Shown here one piece after another: positions 40,433 to 50,239 of a stretch of DNA of 64,000 nucleotides. The notes below the pieces were generated by a model, which worked only from the letters and a program-made list of their open reading frames with translations, ran no database searches and had not been told where the DNA came from. Positions within the stretch are counted from its first letter, which is position 1, and each line of letters begins with the position of its first letter. The stretch covers positions 1,178,001 to 1,242,000 of the forward strand of contig BSYQ01000002.1 in the NCBI GenBank assembly GCA_030272585.1, read 5' to 3'. Both the position numbers and the translations under genes were made by a program. Origin of the DNA: Bryopsis sp. KO-2023 (Eukaryota; Chlorophyta; Ulvophyceae; Bryopsidales; Bryopsidaceae).

Positions 40433-41821
40433 CAGAGTTGTGCGCCGTTGCAACGGCTCCGTTAATAACGGCGCCGTTAACGGTAACGGGCCGTTGCCGT
40501 TCCGTTGTCGCGAGCGTTGTGCAAACCCGTTGAAACCCGTTAATTGACCGTTAACGATCACACAGCCGTTATTAACGGCACCTGCCGTTGCCATCGATTA
40601 CAACGGTCAATGTTACTAAACTAAGAGTAATGGAATGAACAATCCACCCCGTCCCGTTCCTATCTCGCTCGTTTCGCGGGTGAGGAAAGTAGTGAACCCG
40701 TTTGGGGATAAAACCAAACGAAAGATGAGAACTTTTCGAGCACGACGCACTTTATCGCGTGCGAAACGAGCAAGAAACGAGGGAGATATCCCAGTTTCTG
40801 TGGAAAATACAGAAACTGGGATATCTCCCTCGTTTCTTGCTCGTTTCGCACGCGACAAAGTGCGTCGTGCTCGGAAAACGTTTTTCTATAGTCTTGTCAC
40901 GTTCACACGTCAAAAACGACCTCTTGGAAGGGAAGTTCCGGTTCTGTAAGTCGAGATCTAATAAGATCTATTTTTAGGGTTATGGATAGTTCCGTCGTTG
41001 TGCTTTCTAGTTCCGCCAAAGTTCCGCAAAAGGCGAAACTTCCACGGGTCTCTTCACGAAGAAGAGGGCGAGAGAGAGCAAGTTCCGCCTTTTCCAAATG
41101 CTATTTTCAGAATTAGAACCAACTGAAATAAAAAATTTAAGGAGGTATTTGGAAAAGGCGGAACTTGCTCTCTCTCGCCCTCTTCTTCGTGAAGAGACCC
41201 GTGGAAGTTTCGCCTTTTGCGGAACTTTGGCGGAACTAGAAAGCACAACGACGGAACTATCCATAACCCTAAAAAATAGATCTTATTAGATCTCGACTTA
41301 CAGAACTGGAACTTCCCTTCCAAGAGGTTTTTTTTGACGTGTGAACGTGACAAGACTATAGAAAAAGGTTTTCCGAGCACGACGCACTTTGTCGCGTGCG
41401 AAACGAGCAAGAAACGAGGGAGATATCCCAGTTTCTGTATTTTCCACAGAAACTGGGATATCTCCCTCGTTTCTTGCTCGTTTCGCACGCGACAAAGTGC
41501 GTCGTGCTCGAAACAACTTCTTCTTTCCATTGGCTATATTTTCTAACGCCTTAATTCCCTTTCTCACTCGCGAAACGAGCGGGAACGAGGAAGGGATGGT
41601 GGATTCTATATTAATCATACTTTTACTAAGGCTTTCAAGTACACACGAAGCGACGTTAACGGTGGCCGTTGCAACGGCCGTTAAACCGACCGTTAACGGC
41701 CGTTAAACCGTTGTGCAACAACGGAACGGCAACGGTTTTCACGGCAATTAACGGCCGTTAATTGCCGTTGCCGTTGCCGTTCCGTTGTCGTTAAGGAAAA
41801 TCGGCCTGGCGCACAACTCTG
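40433..41821. mobile_element. hAT-like CCGTTAACGG unit, itself interrupted
   Basis: The ends form a 14-bp inverted repeat, CAGAGTTGTGCGCC at 40433 and its complement ending at 41821. Subterminal regions (40445-40610 and 41655-41805) are crowded with CCGTTAACGG, AACGGCCGTT and CCGTTGCCGTT. Termini and motif match the MITE at 4305-4535, so both belong to one hAT-like family. The middle holds an unrelated foldback (40640-41610). No matching 8-bp target duplication was found here. No transposase ORF. Confidence 0.65.
40640..41610. mobile_element. foldback element: a large palindrome whose arms each contain a smaller palindrome
   Basis: Two arms of about 300 bp (about 40800-41098 and 41146-41460) are near-perfect inverted copies around a 45-bp centre near 41120. 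Towards each outer end sits a second near-perfect palindrome of about 140 bp (40735-40878 and 41370-41512) with arms containing CGAGCACGACGCACTTT and GAAACGAGCAAGAAACGAGG. The outermost 45-50 bp (ATCCACC, then GCTCGTTTCGCG) are also inverted. No coding feature: open frames follow the repeat. It fits a Foldback/MITE-type element. Confidence 0.7.
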
Positions 41822-42212
41822 GTAGATACATAAGAACACCCACTACAAGAAGAACCAACCCGGGCTATCGAGAGTTTTGCCCTTAGTAGATTGAAAGCAT
41901 TCATGGCCCCTCATAAACTTATTTATAATAGACAATATCCAAGTTCAATTACTCATCCACCATACTTAAAAGAATAACTCCAAGAGCCTCATACCAAGGT
42001 TATGAAGGGCGAAGTCTAATATATATTTGTAGGAGAGGTGATCGAGGATTCTTTCGCCCAAGAGAGAAGGGGGCGATTTTCCCGTCGAGTTGTTCAGCTT
42101 ACACAAGTACTATCGTTACTAATTTGTCGTAGATTTGAGCAATTTCGATACTAATTTGTCACAGATTTGCGTAATTTCGAGTTGAGAAAGTGAGACCGAC
42201 CTCATTGCGTGA
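41822..42212. other. no recognisable feature
   Basis: Between two repeats. GATTTGAGCAATTTCG and a near-copy (TTTGCGTAATTTCG) occur in tandem near 42132-42180. Nothing else noted. Confidence 0.4.
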
Positions 42213-42215
42213 ACT

Positions 42216-42517
42216 CCCTTCAGTCCGAATGCCATTAGTCCGAATCCCGTTGCTCCGAAAATTTAATTATTAATTGTCCACGTGTGCTGTTAGGGAAGAG
42301 GGGGTTTAAGGTCGCGTTAGCCGCCGCAGCGACCGCGCGACCGGCGTGCGAGTTAGACCGACGCGACCGAAGCGACCGCCGCTACCGAAGCGCCGGCGCC
42401 ATCGCCATCGCCGTTTTTTTGGTCTTGCGCGTCGAGTGTCGTGGCCCACACGTGAACAATTATCAAATAAATTTTCGGAGTAATGGGATTCGGACTAATG
42501 GCATTCGGACTGAAGGG
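42216..42517. mobile_element. 302-bp MITE with about 70-bp terminal inverted repeats
   Basis: The ends read CCCTTCAGTCCGAATGCCAT inward on both strands and continue as a roughly 70-bp inverted repeat with a handful of mismatches. A 3-bp direct repeat, ACT, flanks it (42213-42215 and 42518-42520). Each TIR also contains a short internal repeat of AGTCCGAAT. The GC-rich 160-bp centre is rich in GACCG/CGCGACC words. No coding capacity. The superfamily is uncertain. Confidence 0.75.
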
Positions 42518-42709
42518 ACTGAACCCCTCATTGGGGGGGTATTGAATTCACATTCTTACACCGTAAGAAGTACGACACCTGTTCTAACTAAAGTCCCTTG
42601 AGATACAACAAGCTAGAGTCTTCATTGTACAAAATGTACAACACCTACCTCATCGAATTACCCCCTTTCAATAGGGGTCAAAATGAGGTCAACCTCACAA
42701 TCTTAGCTG

Positions 42710-42807
42710 AAAAAATACAAAGCGACTTCGAGCATCTCCACCGGTGGTCGAGATTCACGGAGATGGCGACCACCGGTGGAGATGCTCGAAGTCGCTTTGT
42801 ATTTTTT
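42710..42807. repeat. perfect 41-bp inverted repeat (hairpin)
   Basis: Arms 42710-42750 and 42767-42807 are exact reverse complements, separated by 16 bases. The arms start AAAAAATACAAAGCGACTTC and end CCACCGGTGGTCG. The stem could be a miRNA-type hairpin or a tiny foldback MITE. It has no coding role. Confidence 0.85.
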
Positions 42808-45240
42808 TTCTATTTTTATTTATTTTTTAAACTTGAACTTCAGCAACCCATTTCTTTCGGAAATTCTATTTTTTGTATTTGTATATTTGATTCTACTCTT
42901 TTTTTAATCTCCGCTGATTTTTTAAATTACCTTCTGAGTTCTTTTTTTTTCCCCTGAGTTGGCTGAATATGAGGAGCATTCAGGAGAGCTATAGAAAAAC
43001 AATAAAACAATAAAAATATATGAAAAAATAGAAACCAAAACAGATATTTTGCTGATGTATATGCAAACCAGTTCTTTTTCCTGGGCTTTCCTGGATAGAA
43101 CAAGAAAAAAAGAAGAAAAATGGGGAAAGAAAAAAACAGGTTTGCATATCTCCCAAAGAAAGAAAACTAAAAGTATGTGAAATAAAATATATTTTCATAA
43201 GGTTACCACAGATTGTCATGGGCAGTGCTTTTCTCCTCCTTTTTTTTTTCCCGTCTGAAGCTCCATTTCCTTTAAAAGGATAAAAAAGAATAAAAAAAAC
43301 AGAATCGAAAAAAAAATCAGCAAACATATAATATCGAACAAAAAAAAATTGTTCTTAGGAATTCAGTTCAAGGCTGTAAAAGATTCTGATTGAAAATCAA
43401 AAATTAAATTTTGATTTTGATCGGAATCGAAAAATTAAAAAAAAAACTGCAAATAGAAAAAACTGGCCAATTTGAGTTGACTATTTTTTATTTTTTTTTT
43501 CGTGTCCGAAACTACTGGTTTAGGGAGAAAAAAGGAACTTTTTTTGTTTTATTAAATGCACTCTGAAAAATATGGATGGTAAGAGAAGAAAGGAGAAAAC
43601 CGCAGAAAACCTTTGGGTGCCGAAACGTCTTTTGGGAGGCCTTGCCCCCCGTGCTTCTTTTCTTGCTCCGCTTGTTTGTTTTTTTTGTGCTCCCTCTATT
43701 AAAGAAACAAAAAAAATATATACCCTGTGAATGTTTTTGTTTTTTTTTGCTGTCTCTATAAAAAAAAAAAAAAAAACTCTGTGAAGGTTTCATTTCCTCC
43801 TCCCCCAGAAAAGAACACTCTTTTTTTTTCTGTGAATGGAATAGAAACTAGAAAAAAATCATCAGCTGGTTTGTTTTTTCTTGCCGAAATTCTTGACTTC
43901 CTAAAATATATATATATATATATATACAGTTCTGTGTTATAAAGAAAAAAAAAAAAAAAACAATCAGCAACTATTTTTTTACTCTTTACTCTTTCCTGCT
44001 CATAATTTTTCTGTGGTAGGAAAAATCAACTGGGTTATTAAAAAGAAAATAAAAGAAAATTCAAGGGGAAAAAAAAATTGCAGCTCATACACTACATTTT
44101 TCAAGGGAAAAAAGAACAGATTGTTAAATATTACAACAGAGGAAAATCTAATTGATCCTATTACCAAGTGAATGTCGGTTGAAGAGCAGCACATTTTCCT
44201 TTTCCTTTTTTTTTCCACTAGTTTTTTTCCTGTGGAAGGAAAAAAGTATAAGTAAAAAAAAAACCCTTGAAAATTCACACTCTGAAATCAAGGTATAAGA
44301 AAAAGAACAAAAATTATGAAATGAAAAAAGGAATGAAAATTAAAAAAATAATATTTTGATAAAAAGGGACAACTCAAAATTATCGAGGAGCTGTTGTTTT
44401 TTTTTGCCCCCTTTTTCTTACATTTGCTCTCTTCTTTTTTTTAGGTTTCTTCCATCCACTGATTTTTTTCCTAAACCCTGTGGAGCATCCAGAAAAAACA
44501 AAAAAAGTTATTCACCATTTTTTCTCCATGTTTTTTTTCAACACTTGTGAAGGAACCGTTTCCATATGATAAAAAAATTATTGAAAAACTGCCCTCTTTT
44601 TTACAAGAAACTTTCTTCAGAAAAGAAAAATGAAAAAGAAAACCCTGCGGGATAGGAAAAGAAATAAAAAGAAAAAAAACGACCCCCTGCGTCTCCCGAG
44701 ATCCTTTTACATGACCTGCGTATCAAACAAAAGAGAGAAAAAAACATACATCCTGTCTTTTTTCAGGACGAATTTCTTTTTTCGCTCGAACGCCATGATT
44801 TTTTCCGCACCTGACCCCGCTGAAAATTTTTCCCTTCCCTCCCCTTCCCTGGAGAACACGAAAAAAAAACACGAAAAAAAAACACGAAAAAAAAACACGA
44901 AAAAAGAACGCTGCGCTTCCAGATAACCCAAAAAGAAGGTCGAGGGCTCGTGCTGTGACTTGATGGCCACGTGGGTCCACGTGATATTTCGTGTGTGTGA
45001 CAAAAATAGCCCGAAACTTCCTCCCTCCAGAGAAGGGAAAAAAAATTAAAAAAAAGGCTGGTTCTAGCCAAACCAGCCGTTTCTGTTGAACGACCTGAAC
45101 CTCGGGGATATTCTTTTCTTTTGCAATCAACCAATCAAGCAAAAAAAAAAAAACTCGCAGAGAAAGTCCACCCGCCACCCTTCAGCGGACCTGATTTCAA
45201 AAGGAGTGTCGGGGAAGTGGGGGGAAGAAAACTGACAGGT
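42808..45240. other. homopolymer-rich non-coding region
   Basis: More than 2.4 kb dominated by A-runs and T-runs of 6 to 16 bases, broken by short mixed phrases such as CTGTGAA(T/G)G and CCTGTGGAAGG. An (AT)n tract lies at 43904-43925. A 13-14 bp unit, ACACGAAAAAAAA, is repeated about four times at 44866-44905. Open frames here are Lys- or Phe-rich artefacts. No gene was recognised. Confidence 0.6.
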
Positions 45241-45248
45241 CGTGTTTT

Positions 45249-45816
45249 ATGATTCATTTTCCGTTTCTTTGTTTTTTTTGTTTTTTTCTCTTTTTTCGTC
45301 CCACGCACAGGGAGGAACGAGCACCTCTTTCTTGTACGGTTCAATCACATATAGCGCGCACCCCCTCAACGCTCGACCGACCGAAGTCGAGCATTCAAAA
45401 CGACCCACAGCAACCGAAACTGACGATATGCTTTTCCCCCAACTTGTGTCGCATGGTGCGCACCCGCCGCGCCACACAAGGTTTGGTCGCCAGCCCGGTC
45501 GTCAGACCGGGTACCCCCGACCATCTCCATCTGAAAACAGGATCCAGGGTCTGGCCGTTGATCACTCTCTCCTCCTGTGGTGGTGGCCGAAAACTGGACC
45601 ACCCAAGTGACGTGCACCTCTTCCCGGATCCACTGGCGTCACCCCCCCCCTTTTTTTTTTGGTCAGCATGAAATGAAGTTCCCTCGCTGGCGGTCTCACG
45701 CAACAAGGTTTCCTCCCTCCTGGGCGCGCAACAGTTTTTCTCTTTTTCTCCAGGCTCCTAACCCTAGTGGCGGCGCTGTTTCTCTAGACACGGTTCACTA
45801 CCTTAAGCTCTGGTAG
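45249..45816 (+). CDS. candidate small spliced gene of unknown function
   Basis: I do not recognise a family. The plus frame from 45453 reads MVRTRRATQGLVASPVVRPG and onward, with normal amino-acid composition and few repeats. Downstream, a long pyrimidine tract ends in GGTCAG at about 45662-45667 and a second in CTCCAG near 45745-45750. Both look like intron 3' ends, with possible exons at 45668-45707 and 45751-45816. Donor sites are not clear, so the exon joins are guesses. The open frame may extend upstream to 45249. An alternative is that this is merely non-repetitive intergenic DNA. Confidence 0.25.
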
Positions 45817-46890
45817 AGTTGACAAACGTTTCAGAAACGAACGCTGACGTGAGGTACCTTCGCAAAAAACAACAACAACGCATTCCCTGCATCAAGGAAG
45901 AAGAAAGTATGGTCAGTTGGAACAATTGTGGGGATCTCTTCCTCCCTCTCTTTTTTTTGTTTTGCTCTGTCGCAACGCTGAACAGTTTAGAGAGAAATAG
46001 GTGCACCCCCACGGTGTTGTCCTACAGAGTGACCGGTTCTCTGACCGTTATCGAGACCGGGACCGGATCCGTATCAGTGACCGTTTCTCTACTCGTAACG
46101 GGTGTGTCGACACGTCCAGTGTGTTTGGCCTCATTTTCTGCCCTTCCCAATCATTCGAGCGAGGAGGGTCAACCAATCAGTTACAGTTAGGCTCAAAATC
46201 TTGACTTTGACCTTCGCCCATTCGAAGTAAGCTTTCCATTTTTAGGACGTTATCACAGCCAAGCATCTGGTTGTCTCGCCTGCGCAGAGGAGAGTATCGT
46301 CGGTAAGAAAAAGTGTGTACTGCCACAGTTGCCGCCATGGAGCCAGTAAAAAAGCTAGCAAACAGGATTTCGAGCGCAAGCTTTCTGACGGTGCGAAAAA
46401 GAAAAAAAAAACCTAACAAAAAGTCTCCCTAGCCTTTTGGCAGTTTGAGCAGTAGCAAAAAGTCTATAGGAAAAAATTGCTGGAGCAAGAATGAGACCTC
46501 CAAACTCAGTGATAAGCAATGGGAAAGCAGGGCAGCTGCAGTGTGAAATATACTCTCACAAGTGATCGCCAGCGACGCTCTCTTTGCTTTTTTGCTCGAT
46601 CCATTTTCAATAGTTCAGTCAAACAGCGGTAGCTCCTCGATAAAAATACCCTTTTCTCTTCTGGGGGTTGCTTTCTTGATGAGAATCGATTACAATTGAA
46701 GAAACAGAATTCACTGAGGTGCCACAAAAGCTTTTTCCTCATTAACACACAAACTTTCGAAGCAGAGGGAGGGTTTGTAATTCATGTTTGTTTGTTTGTT
46801 TGTCGCTCAATAATTGCTCATTGCGAGCTCTCTGGTCGACAATAAGCCTTTAATCATTCCAGTTAGCTTTTTTGATGCGTCGTTCAGGAG
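45817..46890. other. no gene recognised; GACCG-rich block and a repeat shared with 49.5 kb
   Basis: 46020-46110 is dense in GACCG(G/T)T words. A minus-strand frame at 46177-46419 contains LEILFASFFTGSMAATV, which resembles LELLLASSVIGFMTATV on the plus strand near 49531. (TTTG)n lies at 46785-46803. Confidence 0.35.
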
Positions 46891-47822
46891 ATGATGGGCG
46901 AATACACGATTTTGGCCAAGCAATTGGGATTACAAGAAGTCCCACAGGAGCTGCCGGAGAAGAAAAACGCGAAGGTCAGCATCCTGTCCCGAAACTGCCT
47001 TACGACACTTTCAGATAGGTGGATTGAGCTCGTTAACGGTGCTCAAATTGGATCAAAACAAGGTGGGAAATAAGGCTGCACCTCCGCTCTTGGACGAGTG
47101 CTGACGTACGTACGTTGAAAGAGGTCACTATTGAGCGCTCACTTGCGTTCCACAGATCCGGGTGCTACTAACAGAAATCGGGAATCTTCATGCTCTTATA
47201 GAGTTGAGTTCAGCAGACAATTCGCTGAACAGTTTTCCCGTGGACCCAATGCCGGCACCTGTCCAGCCAAAGAGATCGAGTGCCTCCAGCGCCCTCCAGC
47301 GCCCTCCAGCGCCCTCCAGCGCCCTCCAGCGCCCTCCAGCGACCTCAGGAACGATCAAAATGCGGACGTCATAAATTATGGCGATCTTGAAGCGAGCATG
47401 AACTCAAGAAAGGGATACACAGACCTCGAGGGGTTTGAGCACCGGGGGAGGGCGGACACGGTAAAGGGACCAACTGTAGAGCACCGTTCGAGTTGTGTTT
47501 GAAAAGGATTCGCTGAAACAGCCGCGACACGATAAAAACAAAATTTACAAATAGAATTTGTCGTTCCAGGGCTTCCCAAGAAACTGAGGATGCCCTCAGT
47601 GCTAGGGTTCTGCACCCTCGTGCTGCCCCTAGCTCGACATTGCTGGCAAAACACGGATCCATTGGAGTGGCGGCGGAGGAGCCTCCAAGTGAAACGCCGG
47701 CCAAACCACCCACGCTCAATGACCATGATGAACGAAACAGAGGATGCTTATGGAAAAGGTGCTCCCTGATTGGGAGTGCTGTGATAGGGGTGGCTGCTGT
47801 GGCCCTGTGGAGGTGCAGATAA
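46891..47822 (+). CDS. candidate spliced gene with C-terminal membrane anchor, function unknown
   Basis: Three exon-like pieces. (1) 46891-46974 reads MMGEYTILAKQLGLQEVPQE and ends at GAAG|GTCAGC. (2) It begins after TTCCACAG at 47155, reads IRVLLTEIGNLHALIELSSA in phase with piece 1, then a Ser/Pro/Ala-rich stretch made by a 10-bp tandem repeat. (3) 47570-47822 begins after a T/C-rich tract ending TTCCAG, and reads ASQETEDALSARVLHPRAAP to a stop, with a hydrophobic helix CSLIGSAVIGVAAVALW seven residues or fewer from the end, like a tail-anchored protein. The donor joining pieces 2 and 3 is unclear. I do not recognise a family. Confidence 0.35.
47283..47341. repeat. 10-bp minisatellite, CTCCAGCGCC
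   Basis: Five to six head-to-tail copies of CCCTCCAGCG. A 10-bp unit rotates through all frames, so it reads as Ser/Pro/Ala/Leu/Gln repeats in each. It lies within the second exon-like piece of the candidate gene. Confidence 0.85.
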
Positions 47823-48265
47823 TCGACAGATCTTCGGTTTCAATGCAAGACAATGGGGTTAGAAGGGGTTTATCGAGGGGTAAAAATCCCGGGAAAAAAG
47901 AAAAGAAAAGTGAAAGGGGGAAGTAGAAAGGAGAAGTCGGATGAAGGGCCTTGGATGAGAAAGTGGATTTGAGTGAATTGTCCTGAACCAGGTTAGGGGA
48001 GTGAGTACCCTGAGCGACCGTGTTCCAATTAACGTGGAGTTACGTTCGGGGGTTTTTACATACATGTGATTGAGCGTCAGGCAAAAGTCGATGGACGTGG
48101 GATGGGGAAGAAGGAAACGATTGTGTTATAAGAGTTGAATTCAATTGATTTTGGTTTACCGGCATACAAGTGCTTCGAAACTTCACAGGCCACATTCAGG
48201 TATCTAAGCAAAAGCACCGACTGAGTCTTCCTTTGTGAAGACCTGATTCATTTAAGCGCTCGCAG
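47823..48265. other. no recognisable feature
   Basis: Probably intergenic or intronic. It ends at CTCGCAG (48259-48265), a possible intron 3' end. Confidence 0.4.
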
Positions 48266-48580
48266 ATCCCCCATGACTCCGACAGTACCCCAATCATGTT
48301 TTTCCACAACATTACCTTGGCCCAGCACCAAGCAATGGACTAGTTGTTCAGCTCCCCCGTCTCCGCCACTCGAAAAAAACTTCAATTCCGCTTATCCTGC
48401 CCGTCGGACGCAAGCGATCTCAATTGGGGTCCTGGGGCTGGAGCAGTCGGTGAAGCTAAGGGGATGATCGATAAAAAAATGAAAGAAGCAATGCCAGAAG
48501 TGCATGCATCTATCACCAAGTCTCTTTTTCAAGTGGCGGCTACGAGGCGATACATGTTGAGTTCTACGACGTTTCTTTAA
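48266..48580 (+). pseudogene. gene-like fragment of unknown family
   Basis: After CTCGCAG the frame reads HDSDSTPIMFFHNITLAQHQ, meets an in-frame TAG, and continues LFSSPVSATRKKLQFRLSCP to a stop at 48580, including KGMIDKKMKEAMPEVHASIT. Composition is protein-like on both sides of the TAG, so this may be a decayed exon or one with an unseen splice. No family recognised. Confidence 0.25.
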
Positions 48581-48895
48581 TCGAGCGTGTGTGGCGAGCG
48601 TGTGTGAATCAAAAAGTAGCGCTCAACTTTACTCGAAAGCCAGGTAAGAGTCAACGAATTGCATCAAGAAAACATTAGAGAACGACCAAGCTCAACACGG
48701 GTAGAGGTTTTTTGAAGTTTGCTGGGGAAAAAGGGAGATATTGAAACATCTTTTTGATCGGCAAGAAATGGCGCATTCACCTTAGTTTCTGTGGTGGTGC
48801 TGTCGCCGCCATAGAAGTGTGCGATCTGCATAACCCGTTTTGACAGAAGGAGAGGGGGATGAATCGGAATTTTATGAAAGATTTCGGTCAGCCTC
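48581..48895. other. no recognisable feature
   Basis: No supported frame or repeat. Short Ser-rich frames on the minus strand were not accepted. Confidence 0.4.
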
Positions 48896-48982
48896 CACAA
48901 GGTGGGGCTCGAATCGACGCGGAGACGAGCTCCATGAGGCTTAAGTCTGACGCTTTGAACCACTCGGCCACTTGTGCCCACG
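48896..48982 (-). tRNA. tRNA-Leu-like sequence, probably a pseudogene
   Basis: On the minus strand the order is class II tRNA-like. It has a GCACAAG acceptor strand matching CTTGTG at the far end in six of seven pairs, D-arm GCCGAGTGGTTCAAAGC, a loop with CTTAAG (UAA-type anticodon, Leu), a variable arm hairpin GGAG-CTCGT-CTCC, and a T loop ATTCGAGCC. The anticodon stem does not pair and the T stem pairs only three of five, so it is probably decayed or SINE-related rather than a working gene. Confidence 0.5.
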
Positions 48983-50239
48983 AATTGGAATCAACATGCT
49001 TGATTTATCATCAGCGGGTTTCCGTTTAGCACAAGTTTCTTTAGCCCTATGATTGCATCCAGGGCCACGGGCAGGTTATTAAGCAGATTGTCTAACTCAG
49101 CTCCATCATAGCATGTCGGTTTCTAATTCCAGTTGGCAGCTGCCTCTAGAGCCTGATCTGTGGAAAATACACGAGCGCTCAACGGGGATGCCTTTCACTG
49201 TACGTCAGCACTTGTCACGAGGAGAACACACACAAACACAATTCACGGGAAAAACACACAAGCACGAATGCAGTTTTATTACCTCACCACATACTGTCCC
49301 AGCAACCCACTTCGTCATTGGTTTCAGCACCGTCAATGTGGTAAGTCCGCCAAGACCATGACCTTGGTGAAAAAGAGCGCCAATATTGTGAGCTCGACCA
49401 CCAGCTCCTGAAAGACACCGCACAATAAAGGTTCACGGAATGGTTTGAGGATCATTGTCGACTAGAAAGCGCACCACAACCACAGCAGTGCGACTTTTTC
49501 TAGTTGAACACATTCTCCGAGAATCCACGCTCGAACTCCTGCTTGCTTCTTCTGTGATTGGCTTCATGACGGCGACTGTGAGGATTGGCGCTTTTCGAAA
49601 CGAAGAACCTCTTTTCTGCTCAGGAGAGACGACCAGATTCTTGGTGATGTTAACCTCCCACATATGGAAAGCTCCCTTTCGATGGGGGAACCTCAAAGTC
49701 AAGATTGCGAGCCCGTAACTGTAGCTGGTTGGTTGACCGAGCTCACTGGAGTGACTGCATCTTTTTTGGAGTGTGCCTTGACAAAAATCTCGTCTTCAGA
49801 GGTTGAGGTTGATTAGTTTGGTTAGACAGGCGTGCCACTCTTTCAGCTTGACAACCGTCAAGCAAGATCGCTGCGCAGGACCAGTCTTTGTTTCTTGATG
49901 CTGTGGTGAGTGGTGCTCTTCTTCTGTGTGGTTTTTCTCTTGTTATGGCGGCTGTGATGGCCCCACTCCGCCCGGATGTGGTAAATACTGAAGACTAACG
50001 AAAAGCAATCCACTCCGCCACGGGTTGGCGGCTGGAGCTGGTTCACTACGGTGAACGGTATTGAGGCCTTATTGGACAGTGTGTGTTTTGCATATAGTGC
50101 TGTTCTTCCTGGCAGCCGCCACCACGTTGATACGTGGGCCAGGACTCGACGGGCCATTCTCTTTTGTGGGGACGTCTGGAGTGAAGGAATACGATTACTC
50201 TCTTCCTGTACAGAAAGTGGCGAGTCGCTGTTGAGTTGT
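48983..50239. other. no gene recognised
   Basis: Several frames of 60-100 codons on both strands look weakly protein-like (for example RTTTTAVRLFLVEHILREST at about 49464), and may be exons of unrecognised genes. The segment 49525-49597 is related to the minus strand of 46300-46372. No start, splice pattern or domain could be fixed. Confidence 0.3.

Noticed and set aside
40616-41618. Short ORFs repeated on both strands at 40.6-41.6 kb
   Set aside because: They repeat because the DNA is palindromic, and have no independent coding evidence.
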